A DNA stretch of 64,000 nucleotides from Microbacterium sp. EST19A (GCF_019969685.1 NZ_JAHXYZ010000002.1:682001-746000); one strand, 5' to 3'; positions 45,430 to 55,037 are shown, numbered from the stretch's first letter. Numbers and translations are program-made. The notes: generated from the letters alone by a model not told the origin.

Positions 45430-45948
45430 ATGGATCTGCAGGATATCGAGGTCACCACGCTGCGCGGCGAACACCGCACGTTCGGCGAGCTGACCGGGGG
45501 CAAGGTCGCGCTGGTCGTGAACGTCGCCTCGCGGTGCGGGCTCGCGCCGCAGTACGAACAGCTCGAGGAGCTGCAGCGCACGTTCGGCGACGAAGGCTTC
45601 ACGGTGGTCGGCTTCCCGAGCAACCAGTTCCTTCAGGAGCTCGGGAGCTCCGACGCCATCGCGGAGTACTGCTCGGCGACCTGGGGCGTGACGTTCCCGA
45701 TGACCGAGAAGGTGAAGGTCAACGGCCGGTCGGCGCACCCCCTGTACCGCGAGCTCACCCAGACCCTGGATGCCGATGGGAAAGCGGGCCGCGTGAAATG
45801 GAACTTCGAGAAGTTCCTCGTGAATCCGGACGGGCGGATCAAGCGCTTCCGCCCGACGACCCTTCCGGACGCTCCGGAGATCGTCGAGACCATCCGCGAG
45901 TGGACGCGCGAGGCTCCCGAGGCCGCCGCCGCCTCGGATATCGCCTGA
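45430..45948 (+). CDS. Glutathione/thioredoxin peroxidase (GPx family)
   Basis: 172 residues from ATG 45430 (GAGGGAG site; an upstream in-frame Met lacks one). The peroxidatic Cys is in NVASRCGLAPQY, the catalytic Gln and Trp in GFPSNQF and WNFEKFLV. Cys instead of selenocysteine and the lack of GSH in actinobacteria suggest it uses thioredoxin or mycothiol-linked electrons. It reduces hydroperoxides and is probably cotranscribed with the OhrR-like regulator. Confidence 0.9.
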   Translation: MDLQDIEVTTLRGEHRTFGELTGGKVALVVNVASRCGLAPQYEQLEELQRTFGDEGFTVVGFPSNQFLQELGSSDAIAEYCSATWGVTFPMTEKVKVNGRSAHPLYRELTQTLDADGKAGRVKWNFEKFLVNPDGRIKRFRPTTLPDAPEIVETIREWTREAPEAAAASDIA

Positions 45949-45975
45949 ACCGCGAGCAACTAGGCTGACGGCGTG

Positions 45976-46048
45976 GCCCCCGTAGCCCAATGGCAGAGGC
46001 AGGCGACTTAAAATCGCTTCAGTCTGGGTTCGAGTCCCAGCGGGGGCA
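45976..46048 (+). tRNA. tRNA with UAA anticodon and short variable loop
   Basis: 73 bases. Acceptor GCCCCCG pairs with CGGGGGC, discriminator A at 46048. D stem GCC/GGC; anticodon stem GGCGA/TCGCT (one G-T pair) with loop CTTAAAA, anticodon TAA at 46009-46011; T arm CTGGG TTCGAGT CCCAG. The variable region is only TCAGT. Bacterial tRNA-Leu is normally class II with a long variable arm, so the leucine identity given by the anticodon is uncertain. CCA is not encoded. Confidence 0.85.
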
Positions 46049-46052
46049 CCCG

Positions 46053-46709
46053 TCAGCTTTCCCCGGAATCCGGGGTCTGCCGCCGAACGCCGGCGGACTC
46101 GCGCACCCGTCGCACCACCAGCACGACCAGCGCGACCGCGATCGCGGCGTACACGACGTAGTCGAGGTAGCCGAGATAGTGCTCCAGCTGCTCGTGCTGC
46201 GTGCCGAGGGCGGCGCCCACGCCGAGAAGCAGCGCGTTCCAGAGCCCGCTCCCGATGATCGTGTAGACGCTGAACCTCACGATGCCCATGCGGGACGCTC
46301 CGGCCGGGATCGAGATCAGGCTGCGCACACCCGGCACCATGCGTCCCACCAGCACGGTCCACCCACCTCTGCGCGCGAACCAGTCCGCTCCCCGCTCCAG
46401 GTCGGAGCGGCTGACCAGCCGGGTCCCGGCGAGCAGACGCACCGCACGCTGCATGCCGATCGCCGCACCGAGCGCATACAGCAGCAGGGCTCCCAGCCAC
46501 GATGCCAGAGTGCTCCAGAAGAACAGCCAGCCGAGGTGCAGCTGCCCACTCTGACTGAGGTACCCCGCGAACGGCAGGATCACCTCGCTCGGGATCGGCG
46601 GTACGAGCACCTCGAGGAAGACGAGCACGCCCACCCCGACGTCGCCGAGCGCGGTGAGGATGTCGGCGGCGAAGCCGGTGAGTCCGGTGAAGCCGTGATC
46701 GGCGGTCAT
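46053..46709 (-). CDS. DedA-family membrane protein
   Basis: 218 residues with about five membrane segments. DedA landmarks: FLEVLVPPIPSEVILPFAGYL (the re-entrant acidic motif), the central FARRGGWTVLVGRMVPGVRSLISIPAG with its conserved Arg-x3-Pro-x-Arg, and the C-terminal helix. DedA proteins flip lipids such as undecaprenyl phosphate or phosphatidylethanolamine. The gene is convergent with the tRNA. Confidence 0.87.
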   Translation of the reverse strand: MTADHGFTGLTGFAADILTALGDVGVGVLVFLEVLVPPIPSEVILPFAGYLSQSGQLHLGWLFFWSTLASWLGALLLYALGAAIGMQRAVRLLAGTRLVSRSDLERGADWFARRGGWTVLVGRMVPGVRSLISIPAGASRMGIVRFSVYTIIGSGLWNALLLGVGAALGTQHEQLEHYLGYLDYVVYAAIAVALVVLVVRRVRESAGVRRQTPDSGES

Positions 46710-46722
46710 CGATGCTCGACCG

Positions 46723-47598
46723 TCAACGGCCGAAGATGTCGCCGATCCCCGGGATGCCGAGGTCGCCGAGCTTCTCGCCCCAGCCGGTGGCCGTCTCGCC
46801 GAGGCCCGACACCGTCTCGCCCGCGGATCCCATCAGCTCTTCCGCACCGCCCGTGAAACCCCCGATGTCGACGCCCGAGGCGAGCGCCTCCAGATCGACG
46901 CCCTCGGCCAGCGCGGTGAAATCGACTCCGAGCCCCGCCGCCTGCTCCAGAAGCGGGCCGGCCACGGAGCTGAGCACCGCACCACCCGCGACCGCCCCGA
47001 GTACACCGACCGCCGCCCCTCCGGCCATGACGGCCGCACCACCCGCGCCGCCGCCGCGTACCCGAGAAAGCAGGCCGCGCATCCGTCCAGGTCGCATCGC
47101 TTCGGCTCGACCCGCCGCGCGGGCGAGGTCGTCGGGCGAGGAGGAGCGCGGCCGCTCCCCCGGTGCGAGCTCATCGCGCATCCGCTCTTCGACGAGCGTC
47201 CGCTGCTGCGGCGTCAGGCGCGCGAACGCCTCGCGGTGGATCTGCTCGACGCTCTGCGGGTCGGCGGTCTTCAGCAGGTAGTCGTAGCGCGCGATCGCCG
47301 CACGGTCGGCCTCGCTTGCGGACGAGCCGGCGCGGGCTGCTGCACCGGCGCCGGGAGCGGGCGGCGGTGCGTAGGGGTCGGCGGAGGTCCGAGGCGGCAT
47401 CGCGGCGTCGGTGCGGGATCCCGCAGTGCGCGGGGCAGCATCCGACGGTCCTCGCACGGCGTCGACCGCACCCCGGAGCACACCGCCCCAATCCGTCGAC
47501 GAGCGGGAGCCGTCCGCGGGGCTGCCGCCGCGCGCGGAGCCGTTGTTCTTCTCGAGAGCGTCGGAGGCGAGGCCGATCAGGCGGGAGAGCTTTCCCAT
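46723..47598 (-). CDS. Ala/Gly-rich protein of unknown function
   Basis: 291 residues from ATG 47598, with an AAAGGGA site. It has a low-complexity, Pro/Ala/Ser-rich first half containing a helical ARYDYLLKTADPQSVEQIHREAFARLTPQQRTLVEERMRDE stretch, and a hydrophobic Gly/Ala region (GGAGGAAVMAGGAAVGVLGAVAGGAV) that could span a membrane. It ends with a repeated Gly/Glu pattern and FGR. No catalytic motif or named domain. Actinobacterial relatives are probable. Confidence 0.7.
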   Translation of the reverse strand: MGKLSRLIGLASDALEKNNGSARGGSPADGSRSSTDWGGVLRGAVDAVRGPSDAAPRTAGSRTDAAMPPRTSADPYAPPPAPGAGAAARAGSSASEADRAAIARYDYLLKTADPQSVEQIHREAFARLTPQQRTLVEERMRDELAPGERPRSSSPDDLARAAGRAEAMRPGRMRGLLSRVRGGGAGGAAVMAGGAAVGVLGAVAGGAVLSSVAGPLLEQAAGLGVDFTALAEGVDLEALASGVDIGGFTGGAEELMGSAGETVSGLGETATGWGEKLGDLGIPGIGDIFGR

Positions 47599-47827
47599 GG
47601 TCGTGGTCCCTTTCGTGGAGTGGAGCGGCCCACCGGGATTCCACGACGTCGGACGACGGCAAGAGTCGAGGCAGCCCGCATCGCGGGTGCCAAGGTCTCC
47701 TCCGCCCTCGCGGGCCGACGGGCCGGGACACGATTCATGTCCGTAATGACGACGCCGCCGCAGACGGGAGTACTCCCCTTGCGCGCACGACACTACCGAT
47801 CCGACCTATGCGTCGCCTCCACAGACG

Positions 47828-47859
47828 CGAACAGCCCTCCCGGACGGGAGGGCTGTTCG
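47828..47859 (-). terminator. Perfect 14-base hairpin after the NADH dehydrogenase gene
   Basis: CGAACAGCCCTCCC and its complement close a GGAC loop, 20 bases downstream of the stop of the minus-strand gene at 47879. No gene lies in the remaining 47599-47827 spacer. Confidence 0.8.
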
Positions 47860-47878
47860 AGCGTGCAGTGCCGAAGGA

Positions 47879-49450
47879 CTACTTGGCGGCGACCTTCTCG
47901 GCGGCGGGCTTCTTGGCCGGAGCCTTCTTCGCCGGGGCCTTCTTGGCAGCCGGAGCCTTCTCGCCCTCCGGCTTCGCGGCCGGGGCGTCGTCGGAGACCG
48001 GCTCGTCGGCATCCGGGGTCTTCTCGGCGGCGGCGATGGTCGTCGCCGGCTCCGACGAATGCGATCCGGGCAAGGCGGGAGCCGCAGGAGCCGCAGGAGC
48101 TGCAGGAGCAGCCGCACGCGGACGGGCGGCGAACTCCTCGAAGACGTAGCGCGGGTTCTGCACCGTCTCGAGGTTCACCATGTCGCGGCCGAGCCACAGG
48201 TTGTTCCACCAGCCCCAGACGACGCGGAACTTGCGCTCCCACGTCGGCATCGCCAGGCCGTGGTATCCACGGTGCGCGACCCAGGCGACGAAGCCCTTGA
48301 GCGCGAGCTTGCCGGACTGGAAGACACCGTTGTACAGGCCGAGACCGGCCACGGCGCCCATGTTCTTGTGGAAGTACTCGCGCGGGGTCTCGCCGCGGAG
48401 GACCGCCACGATGTTCTTCGCGAGGAGCTTCGCCTGACGCACCGCGTGCTGGGCGTTCGGCACGCAGAAGCCGCCGACGCCGCCACCGGAGAGGTCGGGG
48501 ACGGCCGAGACGTCACCGGCGGCCCAGGCACCCTCGACGAAGGCCTCGGGGGTGCCGACGCGCAGGTCGGCGCGGGTCTGGATGCGACCGCGCTCCTCGA
48601 CGGGCAGGTCGCCGCCGCGCACGACGGTCGGGTTCGCCATGACACCGGCGGTCCAGACGATCAGGTCGGTCGGCAGGACCTCACCCGTGGAGAGCTCGAC
48701 GTTGCCGTCGACCGCGCTCGTGAGCTGCGTGTCGAGGTGCACGTACGCGCCGCGCTTCGCGAGATCCTTCAGGACCCACTCGCTGGTCTTCAGCGACACC
48801 TCGGGCATGATGCGTCCCATGGCCTCGATGAGGTGGAAGTGCGTGTCGTCGAAGGTCAGCTGCGGGTACTTCGACACGAGCGACGAGGCGAGCGAGCGCA
48901 GCTCGGCGAACACCTCGATGCCGGCGAAGCCACCGCCGACGACGATGACCGTGAGGAGGCGGTCGCGCTCGGGACCGGCAGGCAGCGACGCGGCCTTGTC
49001 GAAGTTCGACATGAGGCGGTCACGGATCGCGACGGCCTCTTCGATGGTCTTGAGGCCGATCGCGTTGTCGGCGATGCCGGGGATCGGGAAGGTGCGCGAG
49101 ACGGCACCGGCGGTGACGACGATCTGGTCGTACGCGAACTCGTACGGCTCACCCATCGGCGGCGTGATCGTCGCGGTCTTCTCCGCGTGGTTGATGTTGG
49201 TCACCTTGGCGGTGATCACGTTCGTGCGCTTCAGGTGGCGGCGGTGCGCGACCACGGAGTGGCGAGCCTCGATCGAGCCCGCGGCGACCTCGGGGAGGAA
49301 CGGCTGGTACGTCATGTACGGCAGCGGGTCGACCATGGTCACTTCCGCTTCGCCCTTGCGCAGGTGCTTCTCGAGCTTCCACGCGCTGTAGAAGCCCGCG
49401 TAGCCTCCACCGACGATCAGAATCTTGGGCACAGTGCTGTTCTGAGGCAC
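47879..49450 (-). CDS. ndh: Type II NADH dehydrogenase with Lys/Ala/Pro tail
   Basis: 523 residues. N-terminal FAD motif GGGYAGFYSAWKLE, NAD(H) motif VIVVGGGFAGIEVFAELR and the FAD closing motif AGDVSAVPDLSG are those of NDH-2. It passes electrons from NADH to quinone at the membrane without pumping protons. The last about 75 residues are an unusual tail: an AAPAAPAAPA repeat followed by EGEKAPAAKKAPAKKAPAKK, like histone H1-type basic repeats. The rest is of ordinary length (about 440). It is followed by a hairpin. Confidence 0.9.
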   Translation of the reverse strand: MPQNSTVPKILIVGGGYAGFYSAWKLEKHLRKGEAEVTMVDPLPYMTYQPFLPEVAAGSIEARHSVVAHRRHLKRTNVITAKVTNINHAEKTATITPPMGEPYEFAYDQIVVTAGAVSRTFPIPGIADNAIGLKTIEEAVAIRDRLMSNFDKAASLPAGPERDRLLTVIVVGGGFAGIEVFAELRSLASSLVSKYPQLTFDDTHFHLIEAMGRIMPEVSLKTSEWVLKDLAKRGAYVHLDTQLTSAVDGNVELSTGEVLPTDLIVWTAGVMANPTVVRGGDLPVEERGRIQTRADLRVGTPEAFVEGAWAAGDVSAVPDLSGGGVGGFCVPNAQHAVRQAKLLAKNIVAVLRGETPREYFHKNMGAVAGLGLYNGVFQSGKLALKGFVAWVAHRGYHGLAMPTWERKFRVVWGWWNNLWLGRDMVNLETVQNPRYVFEEFAARPRAAAPAAPAAPAAPALPGSHSSEPATTIAAAEKTPDADEPVSDDAPAAKPEGEKAPAAKKAPAKKAPAKKPAAEKVAAK

Positions 49451-49470
49451 AGGGGAACAACTCCTTGGAG

Positions 49471-50766
49471 TCAGGAATGTGGCGTACGAGAAACGCGCGC
49501 CGATCGGATGCGCCGGGCAGCTGCGGTGACGCCAAGCGCTATCAGGATACCAGGGACTGTGAGCGCGATGAGCGGCAGGGTACCGTAGCGGAGCGAATCA
49601 GCGCTGGGAAGCAGCGGTGAACCGGCATCCGTCGGCGCGTCGGCGTCCGGCAGCGGCGCGACCGCGATCGGCGTGATCGTCGGCTCGGGCTGCGGTTCGG
49701 TCTCCGCGCGGCGGAAGTAGTGGATCCACTCGGCCAGATCGCCCATCGGATTCTTGTCGACCGGGGCGATGTCGGCCGAGATCGCGGCCGCGGCGTCGAC
49801 GAGTCCGTAGCCGTACAGCGGGTCCTGCGGCTTCTTCGCATCCGCGACGGGCATGGCCGTCTTGATGATCCGGTTGATGACGTCGATCGCCTTGATGTTC
49901 GGATGCGCGGAGCGGATCAGCGCCGCGATCCCCGAGACGATCGGAGCCGCACCGCTGGTGCCGCTCCACGACACGACCTCGCCGTTCGCGGAGACCCCGA
50001 GCAGTCCTTCACTCGGTGCGGAGATGCCGATCGTGATTCCCTGCGTCGACGCCTCGATGCTGGCCGTGCCGGTCTGGTCGACGCCGCCCACCGTCAGCAC
50101 GCCCGGGATCGTGGCGGGAGCGCCGATGATGTTCGTGCCGCTGCCGCGGTTGCCGGCGGCGACGACCACCACGACGTCGTGGTCGAACGCGTAGAGGAAG
50201 GCGTCGTCCCAGCTCTTGTCCCAGTCGAGGGTGTTCGTGGTGAACGACAGGTTGATCACGTCGGCGCCGTTGTCGACCGCCCAGCGCATCGCCTTCGCCA
50301 CCTGCTCGGTGAACGGCACCGCCGCGGCGGCGCCGAACCCCACCGAGATCGAGAGCAGGTTCGCCTCGGGAGCGACGCCGATCATGCCGGTCCCGTCAGC
50401 CGCGCCTCGTCCCGCGGCGAGCGACGCCACCCAGGATCCGTGGTTGCCGTCGACGGCTCCGACCGGTGTGCGACCGTCGGCGGTGCCGGTGCCCGAGACA
50501 TCGGTGCCGCCGACCACCGCGTCGCCGAACGTCTCCGGAACCTTGCCGATGCCGGTGTCGATCACCGCGATCGTGACGCCCTCGCCACGGGTCGTGTTCC
50601 ACGCCTCACGGATGCGAGCGCCGTCGAGCCAGTACTCCGAGGCGCGCACCGGGTCGGCGGGATCGTCGGGGATCGGCGGGGGCGTCGCCGTGGCGCCCAG
50701 GAGCAGGACGGATGCCGCCACGACCGCGAGGGCCGTGACATTGCGCAGCATCCGTCGAGAGGTCAT
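49471..50766 (-). CDS. Subtilisin-like S8 serine protease (mycosin-like), membrane-anchored
   Basis: 431 residues from ATG 50766. A signal peptide (about 25 residues) is followed by a subtilase domain with Asp in AVIDTGIG, His in GNHGSWVASLAAG and Ser in GTSGAAPIVSG, so the triad is complete. A C-terminal helix (LPLIALTVPGILIALGVTAA) and short basic tail anchor it outside the membrane, the mycosin layout. No type VII secretion genes are in the window, so that link is only by form. It overlaps DUF501 by four bases. Confidence 0.87.
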   Translation of the reverse strand: MTSRRMLRNVTALAVVAASVLLLGATATPPPIPDDPADPVRASEYWLDGARIREAWNTTRGEGVTIAVIDTGIGKVPETFGDAVVGGTDVSGTGTADGRTPVGAVDGNHGSWVASLAAGRGAADGTGMIGVAPEANLLSISVGFGAAAAVPFTEQVAKAMRWAVDNGADVINLSFTTNTLDWDKSWDDAFLYAFDHDVVVVVAAGNRGSGTNIIGAPATIPGVLTVGGVDQTGTASIEASTQGITIGISAPSEGLLGVSANGEVVSWSGTSGAAPIVSGIAALIRSAHPNIKAIDVINRIIKTAMPVADAKKPQDPLYGYGLVDAAAAISADIAPVDKNPMGDLAEWIHYFRRAETEPQPEPTITPIAVAPLPDADAPTDAGSPLLPSADSLRYGTLPLIALTVPGILIALGVTAAARRIRSARVSRTPHS

Positions 50767-51305
50767 GCGGATCGCGCCGCCTCTTCGCGGGTCGCGGCAC
50801 CGGGGTCCTCGCAACGGCACACGGCCGGGGACCAGGAGGACCGTTCGAGCGCCGCGTCGCCGATCGGGTTCACCCCGGGTCCGGCCGCGAGCGCATGACC
50901 GGCGAGGGCGTGGAGGCACTTGACGCGGGTGGGCATGCCTCCGGCCGAGATGCCGTCGATCTCGGGGACGTCGCCGAACTGCCCGCGGTCGGCCAGGTAC
51001 GCCTCGTGAGCCGCGTGGTAGGCGGCGGCGACCGCTTCGTCCTCAGTGAGGAGAGCGGCCAGCTCCGGCATCACCTGGGTGGCCTCGAGCGTCGACATCG
51101 CCGCCGTCGCAGCGGGGTGCGTCAGATAGTAGAACGTCGGGAACGGCGTGCCGTCGGGAAGCCGCGGGGTCGTGGCGACCACCGTGGGGTTGCCGCAGGC
51201 GCAGCGTGCCGCGATGCCGACCACTCCGCGCGCCGCGCGTCCGAGCTGTGCCGACACGACGGCGAGTTCGGCGGGCGTGGGGGCGGGGAACGGCGGCGTG
51301 GTCAC
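50763..51305 (-). CDS. DUF501 family protein
   Basis: 180 residues from GTG 51305. The DUF501 features are ARCACGNPTVVATTPRLPDGTPFPTFYYLTHP, with two Cys near the N-terminus, and Cys-rich ends (RVKCLHAL, VCRCEDPG). It is a soluble protein, role unknown, typically found between ftsB and ppx in actinobacteria. Here the next gene is a subtilase rather than an exopolyphosphatase. ATGA overlap with that gene. Confidence 0.85.
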   Translation of the reverse strand: MTTPPFPAPTPAELAVVSAQLGRAARGVVGIAARCACGNPTVVATTPRLPDGTPFPTFYYLTHPAATAAMSTLEATQVMPELAALLTEDEAVAAAYHAAHEAYLADRGQFGDVPEIDGISAGGMPTRVKCLHALAGHALAAGPGVNPIGDAALERSSWSPAVCRCEDPGAATREEAARSA

Positions 51306-51352
51306 CCCACCAGCGTAGGGGAGCCGCCAGGGAGGATGCTCGGAGCGGACGC

Positions 51353-51949
51353 TCAGGGAACGACGGCCGCGGTGTCGCTGAGACCTGCCGACACGACGGT
51401 GCGCAGCAGCTGCGGCATCCAATCCGCCGGCTTCTCCTCGAGCGTGTCGCTGACCGGATCCTGCTCGCGCGGCAACGCCGACGGATCGAGGTCGTTGTCG
51501 ATCAGATACACGACCTCGCCCGGCTTCACGTAGTACAGCCGCTCGCGGGCCTGCGTCGTGATGTAGGCGGGATCGCTCCAGCGCTCGCGCTCCGCGATGA
51601 GGTCGTCGATCTCGCCCTCGCTGACCTGCACAGAAGCCTCGAGCGCGGCGATCTTCTGGCGCTGATCGATGAACGTCCCGAGCGTCGGAACGAGCACCCA
51701 GGCTCCCAGCACGACGAGCGAGAGCATGATCACCGAGAACGCCGAGAGGCGGATGCCGGAGGCCCACTCGCGCACATCGACGCGCTGTCCGCTCCCCCGC
51801 GATCCCCCGCGGGGCGCCTTCGGAGCGGAGGCGCCTGCGGCCTTCGCCTTCGTGCGCCCCTTCTTCGTCGCGGTCGGCTGCGGGGCGGATGGCTTCGGAG
51901 ACGCCGAAGGAGGAGCCGGTCGTCGTGCCACGGCTCCTCCTCCGGTCAC
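51353..51949 (-). CDS. FtsB/DivIC-type septum formation initiator protein
   Basis: 198 residues from GTG 51949. The N-terminus is a Lys/Pro/Ala-rich disordered region of about 50 residues, then one membrane helix (VIMLSLVVLGAWVLVPTLG) and a coiled coil (QRQKIAALEASVQVSEGEIDDLIAERERW), ending with RERLYYVKPGEVVYL, the FtsB/DivIC landmark. It joins FtsL and FtsQ in the divisome. It lies between eno and DUF501, a classic actinobacterial order. Confidence 0.88.
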   Translation of the reverse strand: MTGGGAVARRPAPPSASPKPSAPQPTATKKGRTKAKAAGASAPKAPRGGSRGSGQRVDVREWASGIRLSAFSVIMLSLVVLGAWVLVPTLGTFIDQRQKIAALEASVQVSEGEIDDLIAERERWSDPAYITTQARERLYYVKPGEVVYLIDNDLDPSALPREQDPVSDTLEEKPADWMPQLLRTVVSAGLSDTAAVVP

Positions 51950-51984
51950 CGCTCAGCAGGCGGTGTGAATCTGTCTCGGCTGTG

Positions 51985-53280
<1,296 letters not shown>

Positions 53281-53333
53281 TCAGAGAAAAGGGTGTGTGG
53301 AGCGTCTTCGATCCGCGCCCAGTCTAGCCCGGC

Positions 53334-53354
53334 CCCTTCGACACGCTCAGGACC
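53334..53354. repeat. Short interspersed repeat-like sequence
   Basis: CCCTTCGACACGCTCAGGAC resembles a short repeat (CCCTTCGACA..CTCAGG) that I recall as scattered through Microbacteriaceae genomes. It lies in the 127-base gap upstream of eno, close to an O-methyltransferase end. Only one copy is visible in this window, so it is a weak call. Confidence 0.3.
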
Positions 53355-53392
53355 CGGTCGGAGGGCGCTCAGCACGGCGGGAGGGCACAGCG

Positions 53393-54052
53393 TCATACGA
53401 CGATGGCGAGGGCGACGCCGTCCCACCCCTTCGCGCCGACGGTCTGCAGGGCCGTCGCGTCGAACCGGGGATCGTCGCCCAGCATCCGCAGCCCGTCGCG
53501 GGTGCCGATGACCTTCGAATCGGTCGAATCGTCGCGCACGATCTCGCCGTCGCGGCCGATGTTGTCGAGCACGATCACGGTTCCGGGGTGCCCGAGCTTC
53601 GCCGCCCAGTCGAGGTAGACGGTGTTGGACTCCTTGTCGGCGTCGATGAACACCAGGTCGAATCCGCCGACGAGAGTCGGGAGCACGTCGGCGCCGCGGC
53701 CGATGCGGATGTCGACGCGCTCACCCACTCCTGCGGCATCGATGCTGGCCCGGGCCACGGCGGCATTGCCGGCCTCGGCCTCGATCGTCACCACGCGCCC
53801 CTCGGGACCGACGGCGCGCGCCATCCAGATCGTCGAGTAGCCGCCGAGCGTGCCGACCTCGAGCACCCGACGAGCGCCGCTGATGCGCACGAGGAGGTCG
53901 AGCAGCTTGCCCGCGACCGGGGCCACCTCGATCTCGGGCAGTCCCGCCTCCCGCTGCGCTGTGAGCGCCGCCTCGAGGGCCGGATCGTGCCCGACGAGGG
54001 TGTCGGCGAGGAAGGCGTCGACCTGCGACCATGCTGCGGGGGTGGATTCCAT
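53393..54052 (-). CDS. SAM-dependent O-methyltransferase
   Basis: 219 residues from ATG 54052 (a TTG 12 bases upstream is also in frame). Motif I VLEVGTLGGYSTIWMA, VVTIEAEAGNAAVARASIDAAG and the metal-binding DLVFIDADKESN match the class of catechol or caffeoyl-CoA-type O-methyltransferases. The substrate is unknown. A GAGGGC site precedes the start. Confidence 0.88.
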   Translation of the reverse strand: MESTPAAWSQVDAFLADTLVGHDPALEAALTAQREAGLPEIEVAPVAGKLLDLLVRISGARRVLEVGTLGGYSTIWMARAVGPEGRVVTIEAEAGNAAVARASIDAAGVGERVDIRIGRGADVLPTLVGGFDLVFIDADKESNTVYLDWAAKLGHPGTVIVLDNIGRDGEIVRDDSTDSKVIGTRDGLRMLGDDPRFDATALQTVGAKGWDGVALAIVV

Positions 54053-54083
54053 GCCCTCAGCCAACCGCCGGCCCGGCAGCGCG

Positions 54084-55037
54084 TCAAGGGCGTGGAGCGG
54101 ACAGCAGCCTTCCGGGTGCGCCGACGAGTTCGGGCTGGCGGCGGAACTGGCCGGTGAGCGCGAGCACCGCGATCACGACGGCCAGGACGATCCAGCCCGC
54201 GACGCCGAGCGGACCGGCGAGCCCGAGGTCGGGCTGCGCTGCGGCGAAGATGACGATCAGGCCACCGGAGGCGTTGAGCGCGCCGTGGGCGATGACGGCC
54301 GGCCAGACGGATGCCGAACGCAGCCGCAGCCACCCGAGCAGGATGCCCCACGCGACGCATCCGCCGATCATCAGCAGCACGCCGGTGATGTCGGTCCGGC
54401 CGAAGTTGTAGCCGAGCAGGATCACCGGGCTGTGCCAGACGCCCCAGATCGCACCGCTGATGAGCAGCGCCGGCCAGGTGCCGAGCGGGCGCAGGGCGGG
54501 CACGAGCCATCCTCGCCAGCCGAGCTCCTCCCCGAATGCGGGGATCGCGTTCAGGAGGGCGGCGAGCGGGATCATCGCGATCTGCGCGAACACGACGACC
54601 TCGACGGGCGGAACGGGTGACCCCGGAGGAAGCGCCTTCTCGAGCTCGACGGCGAAGGCGCCGAACGTCAGGTCGAGCTGCACGAAGCCGAGGGCGGCGG
54701 ACACGAGGATGCTCGCGGCGACCAGGAACGGCGGCACCAGCCACGCGGCGACCAGGAGCCAGACGATGCGCTTCGCCGGGCGCAGCGGCCACAGGCCGAG
54801 GAAACGCGTGCGTTCCCCAGGCGCCGGTGTGCGCATCGCGAAGGTGACGATGAGCGCGGCCACGGCCGGGGTCAGCATCATCACCGGCATCAGCACCCCG
54901 GCGAAGGGCTCGGCGAGACCGGCGCCGAGCCACAGCGGCAGTGCGACGAGCCAGGCGAGGGCGCAGGCGAGCACCGTGAAGACGATCACGGCCGCCCACG
55001 GCACCCGTCGCGCGGTGAGGAGAGCGGTGTCGGTCAT
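54084..55037 (-). CDS. CPBP-family intramembrane protease-like protein
   Basis: 317 residues with about eight membrane segments. Metalloprotease motifs: FGEELGWRGWLVPAL (E-E-x3-R) and a second motif SGAIWGVWHSPVILLG, then AHGALNAS. The CPBP/Abi family cleaves transmembrane segments or acts in bacteriocin-like immunity. It is the last gene of the GntR-DUF1648-CPBP operon; its start overlaps the upstream stop by four bases. Confidence 0.87.
   Translation of the reverse strand: MTDTALLTARRVPWAAVIVFTVLACALAWLVALPLWLGAGLAEPFAGVLMPVMMLTPAVAALIVTFAMRTPAPGERTRFLGLWPLRPAKRIVWLLVAAWLVPPFLVAASILVSAALGFVQLDLTFGAFAVELEKALPPGSPVPPVEVVVFAQIAMIPLAALLNAIPAFGEELGWRGWLVPALRPLGTWPALLISGAIWGVWHSPVILLGYNFGRTDITGVLLMIGGCVAWGILLGWLRLRSASVWPAVIAHGALNASGGLIVIFAAAQPDLGLAGPLGVAGWIVLAVVIAVLALTGQFRRQPELVGAPGRLLSAPRP

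Noticed and set aside
45976..46048. Calling the tRNA a normal tRNA-Leu without comment
   Set aside because: The short variable region conflicts with bacterial class II leucine tRNAs, so the amino acid identity is reported as uncertain.
49471..50766. Evidence for a type VII secretion locus
   Set aside because: The subtilase has a mycosin-like layout, but no EccB, EccC, EccD, EccE or WXG100 gene occurs in the window.
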